In this document: positions 17,473 through 25,375 of the stretch, piece after piece
How the letters are laid out: every line of letters starts with the position of its first letter
Numbering within the stretch: position 1 is the stretch's first letter
NCBI GenBank assembly: GCA_016709995.1
Contig: JADJLQ010000001.1
Span: forward strand, 2,824,001-2,888,000
DNA length: 64,000 nucleotides
From: Saprospiraceae bacterium
GTDB lineage: Bacteria; Bacteroidota; Bacteroidia; Chitinophagales; Saprospiraceae
Direction: 5' to 3'
The notes under the pieces: generated by a model
The model's database searches: none
Seen by the model: only the letters and a program-made list of their open reading frames with translations
Told to the model about the DNA's origin: nothing
Program-made: the position numbers and the translations under genes

Positions 17473-19272
17473 TCATTGTTTCTTTGCCCATTCATCCATT
17501 GATTTTTCCAGTATTTCCAAAGGCATACACCCATCTTTTAAATATTCAGTATGAAATGCAGCAAGACTGAATTTATCACCTAACAAGCGGCTGTATTTAT
17601 TTCTAAGCTCCCAAATCTTTAAAGCACCGGTTTTATAACTCAATGCCTGCCCGGGATAAACCATATATCGTTCGATCTCTGCGATGGCTCCTTCTTCACT
17701 GATGGCTTCATTTTCCATCGAGTATGCGATGGCTTGTTCTCTGGTCATTTTACCGGTGTGCATGGCCACATCCACTACCAACCTAATGGCCCGATGCATC
17801 TCATCACCCAATGCTCCCATATACTGATACGGGTCGGTGTACAATCCGAGTTCTTTACCCAAACTTTCACAATACAAAGCATAGCCTTCTCCATAGGCGC
17901 CATACCAAATAAAACGGCGAAAAGATGGCAGGTCCGTGTTTTCAATCTGAATACTGGTCTGGTAATGATGGCCTGGCAAAGCTTCATGCAGGAAAGTGCT
18001 TTCCATGCCGGCCGTGACATTGAATTTGGTGGCATCTACAATGGGGATATAATAAATACCCGGTCGGGTACCATCGGGCAGGCCAGGATAATATTCGGCA
18101 CTGGCACTGGCTGCGCGAAATGCTTCTGTTTGCCTGATTTCGAATTTTGTTTTTGGGGTAAGGGTAAACATTTTTTTAAGATTGGGTTCGATCCTTGTCT
18201 CAATATCCCTTGTAGCTGCCAGCACTTCTTCGGCAGTTTTATAGGGCATGAATTGTTTATCCTCTTTCATAAAAGTAAAAAAGGAATCAAGACTGCCTTC
18301 AAAATGCACCTGAGCCTTTGTTTCCTCCATGGCGGTTTTGATGCGCTTTACTTCTGACAGTCCGGTTTGATATATTTCTTCAGGCGTTTTGTTGGTGGTA
18401 GTCCAGAACTTTACCAGGTAAGTGTATAATTTATCTCCACCGGGCAACGCATTGATACCCGTGGTACTTCTTGCTTTAGCCAGGTATTCATTTTGTAAAA
18501 AATCACCAAGCTTTTTATAAGAAGGTACTATCGTATGGTTGATCATTTCCATATACGCGGCAGTCAATCTTTTTTTATCTGCTTCACCAAATGTGGCTGG
18601 CATCAAAGTCACCGGGCCATAAAACAAACTTTTGGTGGCATCGGTGGTCACCAGGTCTTGCATTTGCGGAATCATTTTTAGTACAACGGCCCTCGGTAGT
18701 ACTTCATTTCGGGTAATTCCTTTTTTAAAATAAACTATGGCACTATCAGCCCAGGCCGAAAAAGCACCTGCTCTCAGTAACCAGTTATCATAATCCTTCA
18801 CAGTTTTAAAAGGTTGATTGCCCGACCCGGAACCCATCTGACCCAGCAAAAGCGGTACGCCATTAAACTGATCAAATGGCATATAAGAATTGTCCGATTT
18901 ATCAGGACTTCCCAAAAAATTTACTTCCAGTCCTGCCAGCCCCATGTCCATTTCATAGGTAAATAGCTGGTAGCTCTTCGTATCATTATCATTTAAAGTA
19001 ACAGGATCAAATTTGCCGATGGCATTTTTGTAGCGGGTAAAAAAATCTTTCAATTTGGCTCGATAACTATCGGTAAAGTCGGCAGGAAGCAGGTCGTTGT
19101 AACGGTCATCCCCATTAGCAGTCGCCTCGAGGGGCAACAATTGCATTCTTTCATTATAGTATTCTTCCAGCAGGGTAGCCAGAGATGGATTGGATGCTGT
19201 GGGCTGTTGTTTTATATTAGAATTACAACCTGCAACGGCAATTATGATGAGAAGGTATATTATTTTATTCAT
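17473..19272 (-). CDS. DUF885 family lipoprotein (predicted metallopeptidase)
   Basis: A lipoprotein of about 599 residues. The ATG at 19272 starts MNKIIYLLIIIAVAGC, a clean lipoprotein signal; an earlier ATG at 19344 adds 24 residues without signal character. The mature protein matches DUF885: LLEEYYNERMQLLPLEATANGDDRYND near the start, and the zinc-like motif FLHEALPGHHYQTS toward the C-terminal part, with a downstream acidic helix (ENEAISEEGAIAEIERYM). This family is predicted to be exported metal-dependent peptidases, in the cell envelope of Bacteroidota. It would release amino acids or small peptides; specificity is unknown. Confidence 0.88.
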   Translation of the reverse strand: MNKIIYLLIIIAVAGCNSNIKQQPTASNPSLATLLEEYYNERMQLLPLEATANGDDRYNDLLPADFTDSYRAKLKDFFTRYKNAIGKFDPVTLNDNDTKSYQLFTYEMDMGLAGLEVNFLGSPDKSDNSYMPFDQFNGVPLLLGQMGSGSGNQPFKTVKDYDNWLLRAGAFSAWADSAIVYFKKGITRNEVLPRAVVLKMIPQMQDLVTTDATKSLFYGPVTLMPATFGEADKKRLTAAYMEMINHTIVPSYKKLGDFLQNEYLAKARSTTGINALPGGDKLYTYLVKFWTTTNKTPEEIYQTGLSEVKRIKTAMEETKAQVHFEGSLDSFFTFMKEDKQFMPYKTAEEVLAATRDIETRIEPNLKKMFTLTPKTKFEIRQTEAFRAASASAEYYPGLPDGTRPGIYYIPIVDATKFNVTAGMESTFLHEALPGHHYQTSIQIENTDLPSFRRFIWYGAYGEGYALYCESLGKELGLYTDPYQYMGALGDEMHRAIRLVVDVAMHTGKMTREQAIAYSMENEAISEEGAIAEIERYMVYPGQALSYKTGALKIWELRNKYSRLLGDKFSLAAFHTEYLKDGCMPLEILEKSMDEWAKKQ

Positions 19273-19368
19273 GTTTATAGTTTGGTTGATACTTCTTGTT
19301 AAAAGTACTGCTAATGACTTATATCCTCGACGAGATAAAGCCATGGATGAACGTTGGAGGTGAAAAGG

Positions 19369-19467
19369 TGGGCGTTGGGACTTGAACTTTAGGCTACCGC
19401 AAAATTGTGGGATATCGCCCTTAGAGTGGGAGAGACATTTTCTCTAACCCACTCAGCCACTTTGCGC
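19369..19467 (-). pseudogene. Decayed tRNA-like sequence beside tRNA-Met
   Basis: On the minus strand this stretch begins GCGCAAAGTGGCTGAGTGGG, has the D-arm to anticodon-stem segment AGTGGGTTAGAGAAAATGTCTC, and ends with a T-loop-like GTTCAAGTCC. The middle segment matches the neighbouring tRNA-Met at 19 of 22 positions and the T-loop block is the same, but about 25 extra bases separate the halves. Neither the acceptor stem (GCGCAAA with AACGCCC) nor the T stem pairs properly. It looks like a duplicated tRNA gene that has degenerated, not a working Leu or Ser tRNA. An unrecognised structured RNA cannot be excluded. Confidence 0.5.
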
Positions 19468-19493
19468 AATAATAAAAAGAGATGTTAAAAAAG

Positions 19494-19567
19494 TGGGCCC
19501 ACAAGGACTTGAACCTTGGGCCTAATGATTATGAGTCATTTGCTCTAACCAACTGAGCTATGGGCCC
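19494..19567 (-). tRNA. tRNA with CAU anticodon (tRNA-Met, elongator type; tRNA-Ile2 not excluded)
   Basis: The minus strand folds as a complete cloverleaf: acceptor GGGCCCA/TGGGCCC with discriminator A, D arm AGCTCAGTTGGTTAGAGC, anticodon stem AATGA/TCATT with loop CTCATAA (anticodon CAT), and T arm CAAGGTTCAAGTCCTTG. The 3' CCA is not encoded. It has a normal first pair, so it is not an initiator tRNA. A CAT anticodon can also belong to an isoleucine tRNA modified to lysidine; sequence alone does not settle this. Confidence 0.93.
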
Positions 19568-19723
19568 CACTAAAGAGGCGCAAATATAATCAATTTGGGA
19601 ATAATCGTTGAAAATAGACGATCGAATGAGACAACTTTTTAATTGGATAGTTTTCTACAAAACCCACCCCTTAAACCTGAATATAATTATTGACTTTGTC
19701 TAATCGCCCCAATATCTTTCCCC

Positions 19724-19752
19724 TTGCATTTTAACCTATCCCCTTATCTTCG
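19724..19752 (+). promoter_or_regulatory. Promoter of the FG-GAP gene
   Basis: TTG at 19724-19726 and TATCTTCG at 19745-19752 (consensus TAnnTTTG, one mismatch) are separated by 18 bases, as in Bacteroidota promoters. The start of transcription would fall near 19759, only a few bases before the ATG at 19763, so the transcript would have a very short or no leader. Confidence 0.55.
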
Positions 19753-19762
19753 CACCTGATTC

Positions 19763-21226
19763 ATGGCACTTAGATATACTATTTTATTGTCCTTTATCGG
19801 GCTCCTTTCTCAAGCGTCTGGGCAAACCAATTGGACGACCACGCTACCTGGCCTGGGCTCTTTTTCCTCTTGTCGCGTGGCGGATCTCAACGGAGACGGT
19901 ACGGATGACATCATCATGGGGGCAGGAAGGCTGGAGTTTGAAGCCTGTGACTCTGCTGTAATAGCCCTGGATGGTAAGACAGGCAAGTTGCTTTGGCATG
20001 TAGCTGCGACTGATCAAATTTTTGGATCAGCTATCTTCCAGGATATTGATAAGGATGGGCATCCTGATGCCTTGATCTGTGGAAGATCCAGTGAATTGAT
20101 CATGATCAGTGGTATATCGGGTAAAGTCCTCTGGCGATTTAATCCTAAGAGCCGCGACAACAGAAAACATGATTTCTACAATTTCTACAATCCGCAGTGG
20201 ATCCCTGATGAAGACGGAGACGGTCTGCAGGATATCGTGGTTTCTAATGGTGGGGATGTCAAGGTCGCTGCCTACGATCCCAATCGAAGGCCGGGGTATC
20301 TCCTGATCATGAGCGCTGCTACCGGGGCTATCCTGCATTTGGCGACCATGCCTGACCGCAAAGAGATCTATATGTCTGTCACGGTCAATCCAACACCCGA
20401 TCATATGGACTATGAGATTTTGTTTGGTAGTGGGGGCGAGACATTAGGAGGCCATTTGTATCTAGGATTATTATCCCAACTAAGAGCTGGTGACCTGTCC
20501 AAAGCGAGGATATTGGATAGCACCGTAGATAGGGGTTATATCGGCCCTGCAGCACGGGCTGATGTCAATGGGGATGGGGTGCTGGACCTATTTGTCAATT
20601 CAGTCAATGGTCGCATGCTTGCCTATGATGGGGTCACCTATCAAAAACTTTGGGAGATCAAACGGCCGGAGACAGAGACTTACAGTTCTATCACCGTCGG
20701 TCTATTTAATGAAGATACTATTCCGGATTTTTTCGCCTCCTATGCGATGGGCAGCTGGCCCAAACTGGACTGGAGTACTCAGTTTATGGCTGATGGCAAA
20801 ACAGGCAAAATTCAATTTATAGATTCTCTGGGGTTTTACCAAAACAGTTCGGCGGTGGCTGTCGACTGGGATGGTGACGGTCGCGATGAGGTACTGATGA
20901 GTGTCAATATACAAGAGATCAAAAACGATATCCACAAATATTTTTATAACATTCTGGCCCTCATCGATTTTAAAACCAATGAAGTCCTGCAAATCGGTGA
21001 TACCTACGAAGGTAATAATGTGTCCTCTACTCCCTGGGTAGGTGACCTGGACCATGATGGTTTCCTGGACATCTTATATATACATGGGACCAATCTAAGA
21101 CATACCTATACTTTTGATGGGATGCAGATACATCGTATCGTGACGACCGTGCCGGTGAAGAAAAAAATTAAATGGGGTGCTTACCAGGGCAGCGACTATA
21201 CCGGGTTATACAAAAACAATGATTAA
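19763..21226 (+). CDS. Exported FG-GAP/VCBS repeat beta-propeller protein
   Basis: A 487-residue exported protein with a signal peptide (MALRYTILLSFIGLLSQASG, cleavage before QTNW). The rest is a series of FG-GAP/VCBS-type repeats, each with a calcium-binding DxDxDG-like loop: DLNGDGTDD, DIDKDGHPD, DEDGDGLQD, DVNGDGVLD, DWDGDGRDE and DLDHDGFLD. Interspersed PQQ-like strands (ALDGKTGKLLW, ISGISGKVLWRF) suggest a seven- or eight-bladed propeller. Such proteins bind ligands or form extracellular assemblies; no catalytic residues are visible. The C-terminus has no obvious sorting domain. The next gene, a fucosidase, is 90 bases downstream on the same strand. Confidence 0.88.
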   Translation: MALRYTILLSFIGLLSQASGQTNWTTTLPGLGSFSSCRVADLNGDGTDDIIMGAGRLEFEACDSAVIALDGKTGKLLWHVAATDQIFGSAIFQDIDKDGHPDALICGRSSELIMISGISGKVLWRFNPKSRDNRKHDFYNFYNPQWIPDEDGDGLQDIVVSNGGDVKVAAYDPNRRPGYLLIMSAATGAILHLATMPDRKEIYMSVTVNPTPDHMDYEILFGSGGETLGGHLYLGLLSQLRAGDLSKARILDSTVDRGYIGPAARADVNGDGVLDLFVNSVNGRMLAYDGVTYQKLWEIKRPETETYSSITVGLFNEDTIPDFFASYAMGSWPKLDWSTQFMADGKTGKIQFIDSLGFYQNSSAVAVDWDGDGRDEVLMSVNIQEIKNDIHKYFYNILALIDFKTNEVLQIGDTYEGNNVSSTPWVGDLDHDGFLDILYIHGTNLRHTYTFDGMQIHRIVTTVPVKKKIKWGAYQGSDYTGLYKNND

Positions 21227-21316
21227 GGTGGCTTGACCATCCTGCAAATTGGGTCACCCATACCATGTTATTAATTTAAAAATCACCAATCCATTCATAT
21301 TAACTATTTTTGTTAT

Positions 21317-22771
21317 ATGAATATTTCTATTGCCAAAAAATTATTATTCTGTCTTTTTTTCTGCTCGAGCTATGGTATAATGGCTCAGCACAATGAATAC
21401 TTCCCTGATCCTGACACAGCCATTCAGCACCGCCTGGAAGAATGGAAAGATTTAAAATTTGGGTTGCTGATGCATTGGGGGCCATATAGCCAGTGGGGCG
21501 TAGTGGAAAGCTGGAGCATTTGCCCAGAGGACCTGGGATGGGCGACTGGAGCCAGAAAAAAAGGCATCGCCTCTGACAATTATTTTGAATATGTAAAAGC
21601 CTACGAAAACCTAAAGACTAGTTTTAACCCGACCCAATTCAATCCAGAAAAATGGGCCGCGGCTGCCAAAGATGCCGGTATGAAGTATATGGTGTTTACC
21701 ACGAAACACCATGACGGCTTTAGTATGTTTGACACTAAATACACGGATTACAAAATCACGGATAAGGGTACACCGTTTTCATCCAACCCGCGCAGCAATG
21801 TCACGAAAGAAATATTCAATGCCTTCCGTCAACAAGATTTTTGGATAGGCGCTTATTTCTCCAAACCAGACTGGCATTCAGATTATTATTGGTGGAAAAA
21901 ATTTCCTCCCGTGGATAGAAACGCCAACTATTACATTCCCAAACATCCTGAACAATGGCAAAAATTTATCGATTTTACGCACAATCAGATTGATGAACTG
22001 GTCAGTGATTATGGAAAAGTAGATATCCTCTGGCTGGACGGTGGTTGGGTACGCAAACCCACCGACGAAGAAGTTCAGAATTATTTAACGGAGGTGTATG
22101 ATGGGGTGAGGTGGGCTCGCAATCCTCAAAACCAGGATATAGATATGCCTCGACTGGTTAAAGAAGTTAGAGCCAAACAACCCAAGCTCATCGTCGTGGA
22201 CAGAGCTGTGCCCGGAGAACAACAAAATTATCTTACCCCGGAGCAACACATCCCGGACGAGGGACTACCCTATCCGTGGGAGACTTGTATGACTATGGCG
22301 GGCAGCTGGAGTTATGTACCCAATGATGTGTATAAACCGACCAACGAGATCATCGAAAAATTGGTGGACATCGTCAGCAAAGGCGGAAACTATCTTTTAA
22401 ATATAGGCCCGAGCCCGGAAGGTGAGTTTGACGATATTGCTTACAGCCGGTTAAAAGAAATCGGGGCCTGGATGAAAATCAATGGAGAGGCCATCTACAA
22501 TACCAGGATGTATACCGTGTTTGGAGAAGGTGACCGGATCCGATACACAAAATCCAAGGATGGCAAAACAACTTATATTTTCCTCCTTGATTTCCCAAAA
22601 GACCCAATAAGCCTGACTAAAATAAGATTTTCAAAAAACACCTCCATCCGGATGCTTGGGAGCAATTCAACATTAAGCTGGAAGCAGAATGACCAGGCAG
22701 TCAATATTACGGTTCCACCTTCCGCTCAATCATCCTGTGATCATGCCTGGGTGATCAAGGTGACCAATTGA
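21317..22771 (+). CDS. Alpha-L-fucosidase, glycoside hydrolase family 29
   Basis: A 484-residue exported enzyme that removes alpha-linked L-fucose from glycans. It has a signal peptide (KLLFCLFFCSSYGIMA before QHNEYF) and the GH29 blocks WKDLKFGLLMHWGPYSQWGV, YMVFTTKHHDGFSMFDTKYTDY and DILWLDGGWVRK, whose Asp is the expected catalytic nucleophile. The C-terminal domain (GEGDRIRYTKSKDGKTTYIF) is the usual beta-sandwich. A TATTTTTG box at 21305-21312 lies immediately before the start codon. Host fucosylated or algal polysaccharides are possible substrates; there is no SusCD pair nearby. Confidence 0.93.
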   Translation: MNISIAKKLLFCLFFCSSYGIMAQHNEYFPDPDTAIQHRLEEWKDLKFGLLMHWGPYSQWGVVESWSICPEDLGWATGARKKGIASDNYFEYVKAYENLKTSFNPTQFNPEKWAAAAKDAGMKYMVFTTKHHDGFSMFDTKYTDYKITDKGTPFSSNPRSNVTKEIFNAFRQQDFWIGAYFSKPDWHSDYYWWKKFPPVDRNANYYIPKHPEQWQKFIDFTHNQIDELVSDYGKVDILWLDGGWVRKPTDEEVQNYLTEVYDGVRWARNPQNQDIDMPRLVKEVRAKQPKLIVVDRAVPGEQQNYLTPEQHIPDEGLPYPWETCMTMAGSWSYVPNDVYKPTNEIIEKLVDIVSKGGNYLLNIGPSPEGEFDDIAYSRLKEIGAWMKINGEAIYNTRMYTVFGEGDRIRYTKSKDGKTTYIFLLDFPKDPISLTKIRFSKNTSIRMLGSNSTLSWKQNDQAVNITVPPSAQSSCDHAWVIKVTN

Positions 22772-22823
22772 TAAAACGAACCTTGACAGTATCCTTGAGT
22801 TGCTGAATTAAAAAAAGCTGACT

Positions 22824-23810
22824 ATGCTACAAGACAAACTCATAGAATGTGTACCTAATTTTAGCGAAGGTCGGGACAAATCCACCATCGATGCCATAGC
22901 CCAGAGCATCGAGTCCGTACCAGGGGTCAAAATCCTCCACATAGATATGGGCCAGGATGCTCATCGGACAGTGATCACCTTTGTAGGTTATCCCGAAGCA
23001 TGCAAGGAAGCAGCCTACCGTAGTATCCTGACTGCGACTCAATTGATCGACATGCGCACGCACCAGGGAGCGCATCCACGCATAGGCGCAGTAGATGTAT
23101 TCCCATTCGTGCCACTCGTCAACACCACCATGCAGGAAGCCATAGATTGTGTGCTGGAGGTGGCTCAAAGAGTCGGCTCTGAACTTTTACTCCCTGTCTA
23201 TCTCTATAATGAATCAGCTAAGAGCGCTGATAGAAAAAATCTTGGTGATCTTCGCTCTGGTGAATACGAAGGGTTGGCTCAAAAATTGACCACGCCTACA
23301 GGTCAACCTGATTTTGGACCTTCGACCATGAATGAAAGATCAGGCGCTTTAATCATCGGTGCCAGAAAAATACTCATAGCCTATAATATCAATCTCAACA
23401 CCAAAGAAGTCAGTATAGCAAAAAAGATTGCTTCCCGCTTGCGCGAAAAAAATGGTGGATTGGCCGCTGTCAGGGCCATCGGTTGGTATATGCCGGAATA
23501 TCACTGTGCCCAGGTGTCCACTAACCTGGTAGACATAGGTCAGACTCCTTTGCATCAGGTATTTAATATGTGTACTTCTATCGCCAAAGAATATGGAGCA
23601 GATACAGTGGGTAGCGAATTGATAGGCTTGATCCCCGAGCAATGTTTGATTGATACTACGGATAATGCCATACCCGAAAACAAAATGTCTAGAGAAGACA
23701 AAGTCACTGTTGCGATCAACATTTTGGGATTAAATGCTGTTAAACCTTTCTACCCAGACCAGCACATTATCGAAAGACTTTTAAACCCGGGTCCGTTAAA
23801 CAATTCCTGA
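22824..23810 (+). CDS. ftcD: Glutamate formimidoyltransferase
   Basis: A 328-residue enzyme that moves the formimino group from N-formiminoglutamate to tetrahydrofolate in histidine degradation. Signature blocks are LIECVPNFSEGRD at the N-terminus, HRTVITFVGYPEA, THQGAHPRIGAVDVFPFVPL and YHCAQVSTNLVDIGQTP. The length matches the single-domain bacterial form, without the C-terminal cyclodeaminase domain found in the fused version. No other hut gene is present in the window. It lies between the fucosidase (52 bases) and the K+ channel (25 bases) on the same strand. Confidence 0.95.
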   Translation: MLQDKLIECVPNFSEGRDKSTIDAIAQSIESVPGVKILHIDMGQDAHRTVITFVGYPEACKEAAYRSILTATQLIDMRTHQGAHPRIGAVDVFPFVPLVNTTMQEAIDCVLEVAQRVGSELLLPVYLYNESAKSADRKNLGDLRSGEYEGLAQKLTTPTGQPDFGPSTMNERSGALIIGARKILIAYNINLNTKEVSIAKKIASRLREKNGGLAAVRAIGWYMPEYHCAQVSTNLVDIGQTPLHQVFNMCTSIAKEYGADTVGSELIGLIPEQCLIDTTDNAIPENKMSREDKVTVAINILGLNAVKPFYPDQHIIERLLNPGPLNNS

Positions 23811-23835
23811 CAAAACCTGTTATACTCATCCCAAT

Positions 23836-24801
23836 ATGGCAAAGCTCAATCCATTGCGATTTTTTTCATCCAGAAAAGATTCAGAATTTGGCCTGGATCA
23901 AAGTGTCACCGGTCAAACGAAGTTTGTTTTGTCAGACGGCACATTTAATGTTAAAAAAATCAGTACCCATTGGTGGCACCATTTTAACGTATATCACTGG
24001 ATCACCAATATATCCTGGCCAGTCTATTTCTTAGCCATTTCCTGTCTGTATTTCGTGGCCAATATTTTCTTTGCCATCATTTATTGTTTGATCGGTACAG
24101 AACAAATAGCGGGCATGACGACTACCTCAGGTTGGGATCAATGGGTACAAAGTTTTTTCTTTTCTGCTCAGACAATCACCACTGTTGGCTACGGAGGCAT
24201 GCATCCAGTCGGCTTCCTGGCGAGCACTGTATCGGCTTTAGAAGCTTTTGTTGGATTGATGTTGTTTGCGTTAGCTACGGGTACTTTGTACAGCAGATTT
24301 TCAAAGCCCCATACTAAACTAAAATACAGTGAAAAGATCCTCATATCCCCGCTTGAAGACAAAAATGCGCTAATGTTTATGTTGGCCAATGTGTACCATA
24401 CCAGCCTGATGGAGGTAGAAGCGACTGTCAATCTTAGTTGGGAGGAGAAAACAAGCACAGGGCCTAAAAGGCACTTTACCAATCTCAAATTGGATGTACC
24501 GAAAATCACCTTGTTTGCCACCAATTGGGTAGTGGTCCATATCATCGACCAGACCAGCCCATTGTATGCATTGTCTCAAGAGGATTGTTTCAATGAAAGT
24601 GTACAGATATTTGTCTTGATCAAAGCTTATGATGACACTTTTTCCCAAACGATTTATTCACGCAAAAGTTATCTCAGCCAGGATATGGTCTGGGGAGGAA
24701 AATTTGAGAAACCCTATTACCAGGATCCCAAATCCGAAAAAGTAATCCTGGATCTGACCAAAGTGGGCAACTACCATCCAGTGGCACTCAACAAATCATA
24801 A
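23836..24801 (+). CDS. Inward-rectifier potassium channel (KirBac-like)
   Basis: A 321-residue channel with two membrane helices (around residues 55-80 and 130-155) flanking a pore loop with the selectivity filter TTVGYGGMHPVG (TVGYG at about 116-120). The cytoplasmic C-terminal half is an Ig-like beta domain (LMFMLANVYHTSLMEVEATV, SPLYALSQED) as in prokaryotic inward rectifiers. An N-terminal slide helix (HWWHHFNVYHWI) precedes the first helix. It would conduct K+ across the inner membrane. Co-occurrence with ftcD 25 bases upstream suggests transcription together but no functional link is obvious. Confidence 0.95.
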   Translation: MAKLNPLRFFSSRKDSEFGLDQSVTGQTKFVLSDGTFNVKKISTHWWHHFNVYHWITNISWPVYFLAISCLYFVANIFFAIIYCLIGTEQIAGMTTTSGWDQWVQSFFFSAQTITTVGYGGMHPVGFLASTVSALEAFVGLMLFALATGTLYSRFSKPHTKLKYSEKILISPLEDKNALMFMLANVYHTSLMEVEATVNLSWEEKTSTGPKRHFTNLKLDVPKITLFATNWVVVHIIDQTSPLYALSQEDCFNESVQIFVLIKAYDDTFSQTIYSRKSYLSQDMVWGGKFEKPYYQDPKSEKVILDLTKVGNYHPVALNKS

Positions 24802-24875
24802 AAAGAAGTCAAAATATATTTCAATGAGCTCAGGAGTGCCTGCAGAATATCTGTCGAGCTGTCCTCAATAGTTGG

Positions 24876-24883
24876 TACATTTG
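24876..24883 (+). promoter_or_regulatory. Candidate -7 box of the 24907 gene
   Basis: TACATTTG matches TAnnTTTG exactly and is 23 bases before the ATG. No clear TTTG element is found at the expected -33 distance, so this is a weaker prediction. Confidence 0.4.
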
Positions 24884-24906
24884 TGTCCCTTTAGGGTCAT
24901 TCTACT

Positions 24907-25341
24907 ATGTTTAGAAAAGCAATATTCTCACTCCTTACTTTGCAATTTTTAACTGCTTTTTTTCACTCCCTTAGCTTTTTTACCTCTCCAGTCTCAGCCA
25001 ACGAGACCGAAAAACAATTGATCGATTTATTTACCAATTATAAGCAAGACCTGGGTATGGGATTTAATCGCAGCATGTACGATTTGTTCAGAGGACTGAG
25101 TGCATGCTTTACGCTGATCTGTATCCTTGGAGGTTGGGTCAATCTTTATTTTCTAAAAAATGATTTAAGTGCCCATCTTTGGAAAGGGCTTTTAAAAATA
25201 GAAATCATCGTCTTTGGCGCCTTGTTTTTAGTAATGTTGTTCTTTACTTTTCTACCACCCATCGTACTGACCGGGCTGATTTTTACAGCAGCTATCGCAT
25301 CGAGATATCTGGTCGACACTAACCAAGCCGAGGCTCAATGA
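24907..25341 (+). CDS. Four-helix membrane protein of unknown function
   Basis: A 144-residue protein with hydrophobic stretches at about residues 5-25, 65-85, 95-115 and 120-138, so probably four transmembrane helices. The segment between the first two (ETEKQLIDLFTNYKQDLG) would be on the outer face. I do not recognise a named family with certainty; similar small four-helix proteins of the LIC_13387 type exist in Bacteroidota. It precedes the M1 peptidase by 34 bases on the same strand. Confidence 0.65.
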   Translation: MFRKAIFSLLTLQFLTAFFHSLSFFTSPVSANETEKQLIDLFTNYKQDLGMGFNRSMYDLFRGLSACFTLICILGGWVNLYFLKNDLSAHLWKGLLKIEIIVFGALFLVMLFFTFLPPIVLTGLIFTAAIASRYLVDTNQAEAQ

Positions 25342-25375
25342 AATAATAATTTTCTAAAATTTTTTATCTATCAAT

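Noticed and set aside
17734..18357. Long plus-strand open frame within the DUF885 gene
   Set aside because: Antisense to a conserved peptidase; no matching family.
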